From Cylicocyclus nassatus (lineage: Eukaryota > Nematoda > Chromadorea > Rhabditida > Strongylidae): a DNA stretch of 64,000 bases. Location: the NCBI GenBank assembly GCA_958299035.1, contig CATQJL010000326.1, forward strand, positions 5,222,232 to 5,286,231. The letters run 5' to 3'. Below, in pieces: positions 46,639-59,437 of this stretch. Within the stretch, counting starts at the first letter, position 1. Every line of letters starts with the position of its first letter. The translations under genes were made by a program, and so were the position numbers. Under the pieces are notes generated by a model. It saw nothing but the letters and a program-made list of their open reading frames with translations, ran no database searches and was not told the origin of the DNA.

Positions 46639-46778
46639 CAGCGATACTAGCTCTCCTTGACGACTGAGTTCGTCTTCCATTAGCCATGAGTGGTGAGCTG
46701 CCTAAACTCATCTTGCGTCGGCTGATGAGCCGAGCTCGGCTCACCTCAGCGCCCTCTGGCACCGCCAATGTCATCGAT
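46639..46778 (-). CDS. Probable alternative first coding exon of the Kir gene (45 codons)
   Basis: On the minus strand a CTTTCAG acceptor is followed four bases later by an ATG (46774) and an open frame beginning MTLAVPEGAEVSRARL and ending RRASIA, then a GTAGGT donor after phase 1 (46639). The next phase-matched acceptor I found is the TTTCAG inside Kir exon 1 at 42744-42749. Joining to 42743 gives RRASIA-DAFSDSIRT and continues in frame, producing a channel of about 505 aa with a different N-terminus. The 5' acceptor fits an SL trans-splice site. It could instead be the first exon of another gene whose later exons I did not find. Confidence 0.6.
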
Positions 46779-47466
46779 CTGAAAGAAGCTATTTACAGGT
46801 AAAGAGGGTTAGAGAGCACTTCTAGGTAGGGATTATGATGTGATGAACTTTAGGGAAAAAGTGTTAAGCTCTAACATGCAAAATACACATAAATTTGGAT
46901 TTAGATCGTTTGAAAGTTTTTTCATTTCATTTTCGGAAATTGTGACTACTGGCTACCTCAACAGATTTGCTTCTTTGTAATTTTATTAGAAAGTAGAGGT
47001 CCTGGGCCATGTAACAGTGTTTTTGGCTCTGCTTAACACTAATGCAAAGGTAAAACTAAATGAAGAAGACCATTCAAGCTTTTACCATTGGGAGTTAGGT
47101 TGGCAAAAATCTAAAACGTTAGGAAGAAACTCTACATTTCTCAGTATATAAGCTATATGGCCTACTCTGTCTAGATAAATAACGGTCCCTGTTGATTGTG
47201 CCTTACTACAAAAAGACGAATGGTGATTCTGAGGAATGACAAAGCACCGGAGTTAATTTGTTTGATACTCTTCTCCCTTCAAAAGTCCTGTCCTTCCATG
47301 TACTCTTCCGACTAGCGACAATTATTATCACTCAAATAGACTAAGTTATAAAATATTTATACATATTACATATTTTTCCTGTAAGATTTCCTATTTCTGG
47401 TAACCTAGATCATAATTATGCGAGCATAGCTGGTCTTCTTCCAATTTTCTTTTTACAATCAGTATT

Positions 47467-48208
47467 TACCGGGTTGGCGCGAAAGTCTTGTCACACTAAA
47501 TTCAACAGTTCATAACTTCTATTTTTCCAAGACTATTTGCAGAGAATTATTTTTACGAGAAAGAGGAGGTCATGCGCTTTACAGTCATTCACGGATAGAG
47601 ATATGAATCGTAAAGAAAATCACTTCATACATTGTTCGTGTGTAGAATCGTTAAAAATCAGAAACTTACACCAAAAATCGGAACAGTGGCTCTTTCGATC
47701 TTAGCAAAGTTTGTGTTGATTGAGCTCTTCTTTAAAATGCTATGATTTTCAAGCAAGCAATACAAAACGGCAAATTTGACTTGTTTTGACATTCTTCTTT
47801 GAAATCATATTATAACTTTCATACGAACATTTCCATCGACAGAAAAGTTGCTCAGATAGAAAGAGCAGCTCACAATGATACTACCGCTTATTGTACCAGT
47901 TTCAATTTTTGACGGTTCTACACAGAAAACTAAAAATTTGAGTAGTTTTCTCGAAGCGTTATGGGAGGCCGTTTGCTTTACAGAAACAGCTTGAAGCTGT
48001 TTCTGTAAAGCAAATGATGTTCTCGTTCTAGTACAATTATATGCTCCGAAATAGAAAGATGTTACGAATTCTAAAAATAGTGCGACAAACCTTCGGACCA
48101 ACCTACTAGAAGTTTTCCAAAAGGACCACCACAAAGCTGGTCATTTCTACTTTCTAACAAAATTACAATGAAGCATCGGTAAACAACTCAATCTTCGTGG
48201 CGGCCTAA
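47467..48208. mobile_element. About 740-bp mariner-type element, non-coding
   Basis: Left end GGGTTGGCGCGAAAGTCTTG and right end, read inward, AGGCCGCCACGAAGATTGAG, next to TA on both sides. TIRs are diverged and the boundary is approximate. No transposase was recognised. Confidence 0.6.
47972..48014. repeat. Near-perfect 43-bp palindrome
   Basis: TTTGCTTTACAGAAACAGCTT (21 bases) and its exact reverse complement are separated by one G. It lies inside the mariner-type element at 47.47-48.21 kb. Confidence 0.9.
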
Positions 48209-49673
48209 TACGATGGAAGATTAGCTCAGAATTTAACGTGCATGCTTAATAAACATCAAAGGGTAAACATTTTGGAATTCAGCGCCCTCAGCTGGCTGAG
48301 AATAAGCGCCGACCCATTCGACTTTGCATATCGAAGAGGGGCGAACGAATGGGGAATGGACCATCATTTGCTGAAGCCCGATTATTAGATCAATGCTTTT
48401 AGCCTTCCGAGGAACTCTGGGGCTAATATCCAAGTACATGGACGTAGGTACTACTCAATAGAATAGAATGAAGCTTTAGGAAAATCAATCGATCATGGTC
48501 AGTAAAAAATAAAAACTCGGAAAAGATGCTTAACTGCATCTACAAATGCATATTATGTATCTTTATTTTTGTGATTATACTCTTAGTGCACCATTTAGAC
48601 TATAAAATATTGCTAGTACGGACACTGTTGTTAATAATATCGTATCAGTGCGGTTTCACCTTTTAATACAAATATTACTACAATTTGTTTGAAATACATA
48701 TATTATGTTAGTAATAATTGAAAGTTTATGTGAGTTATTGATGCAAAACTACAAAAAAGTGTAACATCCCAAGCTTTCCTCAATGTGTATATTCAGAGCT
48801 AAGAAAAAAAGCGATGCGAAATAATTTGTATCGCAAATATCAAAGTTTTATCAATAAAAAGCATAACATGCCTATGTATTTCGGTCTTCGTTTTCCCATT
48901 CGCCTGTCGATTAAAGTTTCCGAATTCTCTAGCAAACATGGTGTAATGCAGGAAACTTGTATAGATGGAATAAAATAGGAAATTTTTTTAGTTAAAGCTG
49001 CAAAAGAAAAATTTGGCTGTAAAATCAATGTGTACAGCCCTATGAGAACTTCAATATTGTGAATCTCAAGAAAATTGGAGCATAAAGAAAAATAAGCAAA
49101 AGGCTAGGTACACATTGATATTTCACGAAAGAATGAATGCAGAACATGTGTCTTGTAACCAGGAACATTCGTTGTTCCTAAGTCAGCACATCTCTATATC
49201 ACAAAAGAAAGAAATTTTTTGAGTAGGAAGACCTACAGTAATCTGTATTCTCTTTGACGATTACTTTCTTGGCAAATTCAAAGCGCATTTTTTGAACTTT
49301 AGCTCATTAGCAAACTTTTTATTCGCTTACAAAGCAGGAAAAGTTGTTTTCGAGCTTTCTTTATTTCTTCTCTGCGCAAAAACGATGGACACGCACTAAT
49401 TGGCTTTTGAATATTCAACGCAAGCTTTATATCACATAATGTCATTTGTTTCAAATATTCATACCAATCCAATATGTCGTGATAATATCTAGTTGTAACA
49501 GATTGAGAAAACCATGTAGCTATTCTTTTCCACAAAAACTCAAAAGGGCGCGAGAGCAAAAATACTCTTACAAAAAAATCATTGTTAGAAAAATTATTTG
49601 GAACTGGGATGCTCCTATCCAAAGAAAAGTGCTATTTACCTTTCCATTTTTGGCTCGCATTTGCACATATTAG

Positions 49674-49903
49674 GCCTCGGGCATACCTCACGCGATTTCA
49701 GTCGCCACGCAATTTGGCAATACTCCAAATGTTCATAACTCATCCTATGGGGTTTCTGAATGTACGGAAGAGGGGGCATTTTATCAACCTACGAAAGTTA
49801 TACATGCTGTGCATTTGAGGTCTTCCAGTATTGAATTTGAAGACATATGGCAAATTGCCAGATCGCGTGGCGACTGAAATCGCGTGAGGTATGTCCCTTG
49901 CCT
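49674..49903. mobile_element. About 230-bp inverted-repeat MITE
   Basis: Left arm with CATACCTCACGCGATTTCAG and right arm with CTGAAATCGCGTGAGGTATG are exact complements over this core and continue through the GCCACGC and TTTGGCAAT blocks. Loop of about 120 bases. Confidence 0.8.
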
Positions 49904-50391
49904 TACGGGTCACAGGGACCGACGACCTGTTTTTCTCTAAATATAGATATGTCAAACCCTCTTCTCACTTAGGGACTAGTGCTTGAACAGAAACCGCGGA
50001 AATACAAAAAATATTCTTGGCTAGACTTCAATCCAAGTACTTATCTATCGACCGTATATAAACGGTGGCCCATACCACAAACACAGTTTGTGATGTCACA
50101 AAAAGTTGGATCTTTCTGTTATCATTGACACTTCAGTTTTGCACTTTCATAAAAAAACAACATTAATCTGAGTCGATCTTGAAGGTGCCGATAATCTCAT
50201 CGGTATTTCTTACGCTGTGATTTGAGGATTCGTCATGTACTTCTACAGTTGGCTTCTCAAGTCCAACTCTGTATATTATAAATTAGAACCTAAAGCAATC
50301 AATTCACGGGTTAAGCCTATAAATTGCTTGCGCTGTTATTTTGTAGGTGACACAAAGAAACAAAAAAAAATTATACTTGCTTAGTACATAA

Positions 50392-51297
50392 AGGGTGTCT
50401 TAAAAAATGTGCTTACTATTTGATTGTTAAAAACTCTCTTTCGAGAACCTTCAGATGCCATTTTGTAGAGCTGGCTTCAACTTAGATTTGCAGTATGGTG
50501 CGAATCCAAAATCCCTCTTTATTACTGTTGGAACTATGAGAGTTTTTCAGTAAATAAGGGTCATATTTTACTTCTTATAGAACTAAAGAAGCAAAAAGCT
50601 CCTGTACTAAGTTAATCAGGGCCGCTGATTCCAATCATGAAACTTGCTTTTCACCTAACGCATTTTTTATAAGTCATGCCAGATATATCACAACAACCGA
50701 TTTTATATATAAACTTGAATGTGTGTATGTATGTCTGTATGTACGTATGTGCGGAATAGAAATTTTTATTTCTGGACCGATTTGGACCAAACTTGGCACA
50801 CATATACTTCGGGGCAGGGAGCGTGTCATAGGCTACTTTTCGTTATCGATCGATATCGATTTTATCGATTTTTTGCAAAATTTGAGCTACGGGGCTGGGA
50901 GTTGGCACAGGGGGGTAATCGAGCATGCTGATTACGAATATAATAATGACAGGGCCGGGCGGAGCCGGGTTTGCCAGCTAGTTTCTGATATTCGTCAAAA
51001 ATCTGATTAGGCCACTCAAAAAGCTCTATGAAAGCGAAAAATTTTGTACTAAAATCAGCATGCATGAAAAGTTGTTAACAATTTTTCGGGTTTTTGAGGA
51101 TTTTTTTGCAAACGGCGTTTTTCACAGTGGCGCCATGTGCTACAAGTTCCTACTGTGCTCCTATAGTAATGAAGGTAGATTCTTAATTCGCTTCATACTG
51201 TAAAACTAAATTGAAACCACCTCCACAAGGTAAATAAAACTTGTCGAAAAACTTCATTACAAGGGATTTATTAACAATCAAACATTTGGGATACCCT
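50392..51297. mobile_element. MITE related to the 44.5-kb element, split by a Helitron-like insertion
   Basis: Left end AGGGTGTCTTAAAAAATGTG, right end read inward AGGGTATCCCAAATGTTTGA, and inner blocks (TTTGATTGTTAA) match in inverted orientation. Without the 50.70-50.98 kb insertion it would be about 625 bp, similar to its relative. Confidence 0.7.
50702..50981 (+). mobile_element. Non-autonomous Helitron-like insertion, about 280 bp
   Basis: It starts in an AT-rich TTTATATATAAACTTGAATG, followed by GT-rich GTATGT repeats and a GGACCGATTTGGACCAAACT stretch. It ends in a GC-rich CCGGGCGGAGCCGGG segment shortly before CTAG, the usual Helitron 3' terminus, with T following. No rolling-circle protein is encoded. 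The 5' TC is not obvious. Confidence 0.5.
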
Positions 51298-53265
51298 GTA
51301 ATTCATTAGATTGTCTCAAGCTATCTCATAACAAGAGCGGCAAGAATGTAATATTCGCTTATTATTATTATTAGATTGGAACACAAATGGTGCACTTCAA
51401 ATATGAAGTAGGCAATTATAAATTGTACTAATAAACAATGTTTTAAACTTTCAGAGATTGTCGAAAAAATCTTCAAAGTATAGCTCGCTTGAGCTGCAGA
51501 AACTTCAAGACGGATAAGATTTTTTGCACAGAGAATAAAAACTCGTACTTTTGTACATGTCTGAACATTCCAATAGACAATAGATTTAACACACCGACGA
51601 CAGGTTTACTGAACGCTTAGGTTTATGTTGACAATGAGATTTATGAGATGAAAAACTAAAGAAATACTAGCACCCATAGTGTATTCAGCTGCCACGAGCC
51701 GGCTCGAGGTCCACAGCCGTCATGTGTTGCTTCAAGAAATCAGAGAGCTCGAAAATTTGGAAATGAAGGTTTTTAGGAAATTCGAAATGGCGCTAAGAGA
51801 TTTTGCTGCAAAAGGTGCAGGCACATATCTAGACACAGGGAGATCTCTGAAATTTTCGCAGACAATAAATTTGATGGCTAATCAACATTAAGGGAATGAA
51901 TAGATGAATGGAAATCGCAAAGCGGCTACTTCGTGAACAAAATTACGTACAATTGGGTTGAAGGATTTGCTGAATGGGCTCTGTATTGTGAAGATTGATC
52001 CGCAAGCAATTAGCTAACATGTGGCACTGCAGAGAATGATGATCGAAAAACATTGCGTCCAGCGCTTTTGACAATTGTAAGAAAACATATTTTATGGAAG
52101 AAAACCAGAATTTTTCTCAGTCACTAAAGGATCACTTCTATGAACGAGATCAAGTGCACTTTAACGGCGCCTGAGCTCAAAGTCGAAGAAATCGGAGGTT
52201 ATAAATCTCAGCGCTGCAAACAACAATAACAGCTTGCTGAGGCTGTGTACTCCTTGATATTTGGACCTTCGGTTTGGACACCTTCAAGAGAGCAAAACTT
52301 CCTAGACTGTAACTGATCTTCCTTTTGAGAAATGAGCCTAGAGTTTTCTTTGCAATTGTCTATCTATGATCATATCCATCATTATAATCTTGCCTTTTAA
52401 GCATATCTCCAAATCAGTGGCTTACTCAGGATTTCCACTCGGAAAGGGGGGGGGGGAACGGCAAAATTTTTTTTGAATAAAGGTATGTGCCTTTAGGCAC
52501 GCACTTCGAAATTTCTTGCTGGCTGCGGCAGCCAAGCCACCGAGAAGTCTTTTAGGAGGTTAATTTAAACATTCAAAAGTTTCTAAGAATTATTCAAATC
52601 ATTATACAGGTAGAAGCAGTCACTTGCACATTTTTATAACCCATGTACGTAATTTTCAAAAATTTTGCGACCCATTCTACGGGAGAGGGGGGGGGGAGCA
52701 CCCCAAGCTTACACTTTTAACCCTTACTCCAGCGCAATATACTTATATTCACGTCTAGCTAGAACTTTGCGCGTTTACGCAGCAGACCTTCAGAATTATT
52801 CTGTAAGGATGGCGGCAACTCAGTTTTACAGTACCAAATAGATCATAAATCCTTTTTCATTTTATGTCGTTACTCTTTGGTTCCTTACGGTTTGTAACGG
52901 GACAGCATCATCTTACAAGAGTGTTTTTGAACGTAATGATGCAGTCATCGTTTGCTGGTTATTTTCATCTGGTCGAGCGTAAACAAAGGTGAATCTCTTG
53001 GTGTCTCTTGAACCTATTTTGGAGTTTACCACCCGTTTTAAGACACTGTGTGAGCAGTCAAATGTATTTGGAAAAAATGCGCATTGACGGTATCTAGCCA
53101 AGGCAAAGCGAGCTCCGTCAAAATACTTTCTGTGGGAACTTGGGAGCACTTTGCTTCTTCTAAAGACTTTACTGTTTAGTCAATTTCACCTGGTGTAGAG
53201 CGCTGTAGAGGAGTACCAAGTTGTTCACCTTTATCATTACGCAATCGTTCTGCAATCTTTGTCTA
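51298..53265. other. No gene recognised
   Basis: Two G-tracts (52446 and 52687) and a 70-codon plus-strand frame at 51679-51891 (with LLQEIRELENLEMKVFRKFE) that looks protein-like but has no partners or known domain. Confidence 0.45.
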
Positions 53266-53910
53266 CTAACAAGGAGAGAATACTTAGTCAAAAGCACCAA
53301 TCCAGATGAGACATATATCATCTTAAAGCGCTTGAAACGCTGATTCCAAATCTGCAGTTTCTAGCTGCGGAGCGGTTTTGTAGAGGGAGTAATGAGGGGT
53401 GTTCCTCTGGGGTTGAGGCGCCCTTCACGTCTCCCCTACTTATGAGCGCTGTAGAGGAGTACCAACTGGTGGCAACTGACCTAGTGGTAAGTGACGTGCT
53501 TGATAAAGAGAGTGCCAAGGTTTTAATCCCCTTCGCATGCTAAATTGGACTTCTAAATGGCTTTAGAGCCCTAAAGCATGAAACCTCTGATGATATTGAT
53601 ACTAATCGAAGTTAGAAGTGTTAAAAAAACCAAAGTGATATGAGTATTATAATCTTTACTGTAATCTTCATTCAAGTTACTTACCATTAGGTCAGTTGCC
53701 ATCAGCTGATACTCCTCTACAGTGCTTACAGATAAGGGGAGACCGCTGGAGGGCGCCTAAACCCCAGAGGGGAACACCCTTTATAACTCCTTCTACAAAA
53801 CCGCTCCGCAGCTAGAAACTGCAGATTTGGAATCAGCGTTTCAAGCGCTTTAAGATGATATATGTCTTATCTAGATTGGTGCTTTCGACTAAGTATCCTC
53901 TCCTTGTAAG
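53266..53910. mobile_element. 645-bp foldback element
   Basis: Arms of about 217 bp (53266-53482) and 220 bp (53691-53910) are inverted copies, for example GCTGATTCCAAATCTGCAGT against ACTGCAGATTTGGAATCAGC. The loop is about 210 bp. No transposase. Part of the arm (CGCTGTAGAGGAGTACCAA) also occurs just outside, at about 53200. Confidence 0.85.
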
Positions 53911-56306
53911 TAAAAGTTTATGAGAGTCAAATTTTGATAAAGCATCAGGAAAAGCACCAACAGCACAAAAAGTGCCTTTTTTGGATAAGCAAAAGAAAAT
54001 ATCACAGTTTACATTGTGTATTTTTGGAAAACCTCTAACGTCTTTACCATCCTGATTACTCAGCTTCTAGAATTCAGATTTTTAAGGGTCATGATTAAAA
54101 TGAAATCTAAGGGCTCACGCTAAACAGTTTACTGTATAAGTCTCCAACATTTTATTTTCTAGAAACATAAAGTCCACAGAGAGGCTCAGACAAATCCGCG
54201 CCAACTCGTTGCTCTTTTTCGGTTCGACTCAGTGCGTAAGTTCAGCTTAGCGAAATATGTAGTGTGAATAAAGTGCGCTTTTAGGTTACTCAAAAGTCAC
54301 TTACGAAGTCACAGGATGTTGTGAGGTCGCTGCAGCAGCGCCGGAGGAAGCGCAAATCTGCATATTTCCGCGAGGCTTAGGATAAAAGTGCTCTACAGCT
54401 AATAATTGATTTTTTTAGAGAGTAAAAAGGTTTGGTTGATATTATTTTAGGATTATAAAAACAAAAAAATCATGCGGCTGCAGCACTCAGAGCAGACATT
54501 ATTTTCTCAGCCAAATTCAAGAGATCTTTTTTGATCAAGGTCCAGTTTAAATCATAACCTTGGCTCATTGCCAGTACATGATAAAAATCCTTGGCACACA
54601 TTATCGAAGGCAACCTTAAATTAGGCTATGTCAGAATATGCAAACATATAAGAGCGGCGAAGTTGCAACAGAAATCGCCCCAAATTTGCTCTGGACCTCT
54701 CTTTATCTTATGAAAATTACCAGTAAAAGCTTAGTATAATTAAGTTCAGTGATTCTGAAGAGAGCCTCTAGAAAACTGAACGAGCTCAACATTTACATGG
54801 TCATGATAGTCGAGACATGGAGAATGCAGAGAAATGACGCCGAGCCTTGCACATCGCGAGCGATTGTCGCGAGGACTATAAACGGCCACAGAGTTCCGTG
54901 AATCTCGGTGTCGTTTGCAGCATTCTCACGTAAGTTTTTGGTCCAAAGCGGTTTTAAAGACTAAGAAAAATACGTTTGATAGAGAGTAGCTTCTTTCTGC
55001 CTTTGTAAACTTGAGTACTTCGTGGCTTGTTCGACCGCTACTCGCGTTTCTGCTCTAATCTAACGGGGATCGAAGACATAGCCTTTACATGCTAAATGCA
55101 TAATCTAAAAAGGTGTGATTATCTAATAAGGGCTAAGGGTCTATGTATGTAGGTCTAAGTTACCGATTTGCACTACTACGATACATCGTTTTAACTAAAA
55201 CTTACTCATATCCACTGGCATAATCACTGGCGCAAAATTGCGCATTTCTGCAACATTTGAATGATGTAGATAAGGAGGTAATCGGCTTCATTTTTTTACT
55301 GTAAAGCAATAGTTCAAACTAACTTACCGCTGTGTCCTTCGAAATCGTTCCGTCGACGTTAAACTTCGTATATTAATTCCGTGAGTAGTCATACATTCGA
55401 ATAATGAATTGTTTCTTCCTGAAATAAGTAGAAATGGGTTAGTTGTTCGTATTGTCTGCGAGATTAAAAGTAGGTTCGTTCAGAATTGCACGAATAAGGA
55501 AGTATGCAGTGAGAAAAATTCTTCTCTTTTTTTACCTTTCACTCAGTATAAGTACAGAGGAAAAAACTTTTTTTGGGGGGGGGGGGGTGGGGGAGATTGA
55601 TCGGAATGCTTTTTGAGTTTTCGGCGATATGAGGATTCTGAAAATGGGAAAAGGAGGGAATTACTTTGTCCACGCCCCACTTGATCTTCTTACCATCTCT
55701 ACCTCCAATTTTGCAACACTGCTCTTGATGTTTTTCAAGACTTCATTAGGAAAATGGTTTTGATTATTTACAGTTGATAAATCATTTGCAATATTTCATA
55801 ACTTATTGAGAATGTTTCAAAAATTTGGCACGATAGGAGGGCAAGCGGAAGACAGCTGAGACTTCTCCAAAAATGCAGTTTAGGAATTTCTGAGATAAAC
55901 AGCCAAATTCTGAAGGAGCAAAATATTCGAATTTTATCAAAGGTGAGAAATTATAGCAGAAGTGATAATTGATAGTGAAATTTGTTTTCTACAAAGTCTA
56001 GCTACTTTGATCAATGGGTTAAAGTAACATTCAAAAGAAAAAGTTAGATATCAACACCAGCTGCCTCCATTTAGGTGGAAGAAAAGAGAAGAGAGGGGCA
56101 AAAAAGAAGAGGAAGGTGGCAAAATCACGCAAAGCTCGACAAACTCTTCTCGCAACTGATTTGAATAGTCCTTCAAGCTGGTGTAAACACAATTACAACA
56201 TGTCTGCTGGGGGCAGAAGGTAGTCTGAAGAGTAAAATTCGCCCAGTCAAGATGCGCAAGTCACTTTCCAGCTCATATTCAGTATGGATTCTATAAAATA
56301 TGGTAA
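53911..56306. other. No gene recognised
   Basis: AT-rich with a G13 tract at 55575-55587. No linked exons found. Confidence 0.5.
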
Positions 56307-56790
56307 TAGTTTGTAACATAAGTTTTGTTACACTTCCTCAGTCGTTTCCTAAAAAAATTGTAGAATTTGGCAAAGTCCCGTATATGGTTTACATGAGGAA
56401 GGAAAAGATGGCTAATTAGTGTAATCTTCATTTTTGCAGACCCTTGTTATTGTGAATATAAAGGCAATTATGAAACCACTTCAGATTTCATTTTTCCCTT
56501 TCTCTCAAAATTTTTTTCATGCTTTTTTACGTTTCCAAATTGTTTAAGGAATACAGGGAGCTTAGTGCTATTATGGAGGTTGTGCGAAAGTTCAAGCTTT
56601 TCGATAATGAGAGTTGGAAATGTGCCAGAAAATAATTCGAAAAGATCTCAAAAAGTTCAAGATACATTTTTTATGTATGACATTGTATGCCGAAAAACTA
56701 CACTTCTCCAAGCAGAGTAAAGGCGAGGAAAAATAATTTTAAGGAGTTATGGAGATTACTTCGATTAAGCAAAACTTATGTTGCGACCTA
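56307..56790. mobile_element. 480-bp mariner-type MITE with TA flanks
   Basis: Left TIR GTTTGTAACATAAGTTTTG and right TIR read inward GGTCGCAACATAAGTTTTG, with TA at 56307-56308 and 56789-56790. No coding capacity. Confidence 0.75.
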
Positions 56791-57116
56791 ATAGTAATAT
56801 TTAGCTCTGCAGCGAATATTTAGCTCCGAAACGAACAAGTTTGCATTTAACAAAGCAATCAGCCGCGTAACCGATCGCTGCTCAGATGAAGCGGACATTT
56901 TCGGGCCACAAGTGAGTTACGCTATGTGTCACAATGGAAACTACTAGGGCCCCGTAGCGCGAAGATGGAGCCACACAAGCAAATCCGCCCCAATAATCAT
57001 GTGTGGGAAAGGCATAGTCCGGCTCCTCAAAATTCGCATCTCTGTTGTGAGGATGAAATCGGCAGAGTTGTGCAGTTTAGACGTTGCCAAAATTCTGTAG
57101 CCAATTTCTAGCTAAT

Positions 57117-57700
57117 TTAAAATATCAGAATTTGTAGCATAAGTCTTGCACTCATATTTTGACAATCCAAAAGTTCCCTTAGATCAATCGTTTGACGTAA
57201 GGTAAGCTAGATGGAGGATATTTTAAGCTTTTCAATATGTAGTGCTCCAAGGAGAACTTATTGTTGTTTGCTACAAAAGCAGAAAGATAAACATTCAAAA
57301 TGGATTCTTCTGCAATTAAAATCACATTGCTAAATTGGTAAATTGTCCAACAGCAAGTAAAAATCACTTTACTATAATTATTGATGACTAAAATCATTCC
57401 CAATTTCTTGAGGGTGGGTCTCAAGGCTATCAAAGTATCAGAATTTGGAACGTGAGCCTTGCCAGAAATTTCAGAATCTGGAAGTTCCCTTAGATTTATT
57501 GGATTCTCTTTGACGTAAGATAAAGTGGATGAAGGAGATTATAGGCTTTTTAATAGTGCTCCAAGGAGAAATTACTGTTGTTATATTGCTGCAGTAAAAG
57601 CTGATAAAGACAAGCATTCATAATGGATTCGTCTGCATTTTTGAATTCAGATTGCTGAAATGGTAAAATGTCCAACAGCAACTGAATTACTCTAGGTGAT
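57117..57700. repeat. Tandem direct duplication, unit about 300 bp
   Basis: Blocks TATCAGAATTTG, AAGTTCCCTTAGAT, TTTGACGTAAG, GTGCTCCAAGGAGAA, ATGGATTC and ATTGCTAAATTGGTAAAT or close variants occur in the same order at 57122-57360 and 57436-57680. They are not coding in any frame I can follow. Confidence 0.8.
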
Positions 57701-58006
57701 TTTCAAAGATTGTTACTGTAACAACTTGATTTTTTGAGGTTGCATGTCTTCAGGCGATGAAATTTTCTATTATGTATATTAGAAAAAATCGTTCGGAACA
57801 AACGGTCACCCTAGGCATCCAAATACAAATGTAATTTATTTAAATTCTTCCGGTGCATAAATTTTCAACCTAATAATGCACCATGAAGACAAGTTGTGAT
57901 AAAGATTCATGTTGAGCTGGTTCACTAGCATTCCTTGACCTGGGACAACTGTCTGTACGAATATGTTTTTTGACATAATTGGTTGAGTAGTTCCTAGAGT
58001 GTAACA

Positions 58007-59299
58007 TACAGTGCTGGCCATAGCTATAAAGCCACCTTAATAACTCAATGTAATTTGCCCTGTTGGATAAAATTCTCTGAAAAACCACTATCCTGTTTGC
58101 TAACTAACGGTATACCACTGTTCAGAACGGCTCCCAATTTCACTGATTTTGGTCGTAGAAAAGATAAAAAAATTTGTAAAAACGTGTTTCGAAGGCTGGC
58201 CACAGCTAGGCCACCTCCTATTTTCAAGCAATACAACGTCCATTGGATCTAGAATTTCTCATACAGTTACAGCATCATGATATGAAGCATTTGTTACATT
58301 CAGGTGCTATCGCCTTTTAAAAAGAATATTTATACTGTATTTTTTGCTTTTAACTGCATAAAAACTCATATTGTTTCTAAAAACTGCTGGTTCACTGAGT
58401 TTTCAAGCATTTATCAAACTCAGATAAAGTCATTAGTATTCGCTAAGTCTTTGCAATGAATGCGGTGAAAGGCGCTTGAATGGACCTCACTCCCTTTAAC
58501 TCCTCTTGAAGTCATAACTTACGGAACTGTTATGAATACTAAAATTTGAAAGTTTTGAAGGTTTTCCGTCCAATCAAGTGATTAGATTGGGTCTTATTAC
58601 CCACATGTGTTACTGATTTTTGAAGGAACAGTGCGTAAGGCAAAACCGGAATTCAAGAATTTGCGATGATGTTCCGACAATGCGCACGAGTTTATCATAT
58701 TAGCGACGACGCTCTGAAAACATGGCAGAGCTTTTCGGCCATCAGAATTCAAATTTTGTGGTTCGAAAGATCGTCTACCTGAAGGGGAGGTTGACGCTCG
58801 TTTATCAATATCAGCGATTACGCAGAGTTGACTCAAGCGTCTTTTGCCACATTAATTGCAAAGGCTTAGGGAATCCTACCTTCATCCGAGTTGAATAAGT
58901 GACTGATTGAACCAGCAGTTTTTCGAAACAATCTGACTTTTTATGCATCTAAAAGCAAAAAAATGCAGTATAAATTTCTTTTCGAAAGTCGACAGCACCT
59001 GGACGTAACAAATGCTTCATATTCTGATGCTGTAACTGTACGAAAAATTCTAGATCCAAAGGACGTAGTATTGCTTGAAAATAGGAGGTGGCCTTACAGT
59101 TGTGGCCATCCTTCAGAGCACGTTTTTTTCAAATTTTTATTTTTTCTCCGACCAAAATCAATGAAATTGGGAGCCGTTTTGAACAGTGATATAGCGTTAG
59201 CTTACAAACAGGATAGTAGTTTTTCAGACAATTTTATTTAACACAGAGCAAATTACAGTAATTTATTAGGGTGGTTTTATAGCTATGAAAAGCACTGTA
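58007..59299. mobile_element. 1.29-kb Tc1-like foldback element with TA duplication
   Basis: CAGTGCTGGCCATAGCTATA at 58009 and, read inward from 59297, CAGTGCTTTTCATAGCTATA: the CAGTGCT start is typical of Tc1-type elements. TA flanks both ends. The inverted arms are long (about 290 bp each) and share GAACGGCTCCCAATTTCA or its complement. The middle has no transposase. Confidence 0.85.
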
Positions 59300-59437
59300 T
59301 AAAAGTTAAATTTAAAAGTATATATCTATATAAACAAATAAACAAGTAAATATATAATGAGTGAAGGAATCAATGAAACTGAAATAACATTCAAACGTGA
59401 TTGTTTCAATGCTAAAAAATTTATGTCACGCAAAGTT

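Noticed and set aside
47805..48134. 109-codon minus-strand ORF as a transposase
   Set aside because: No mariner motifs; it spans the 43-bp palindrome within a non-coding element.
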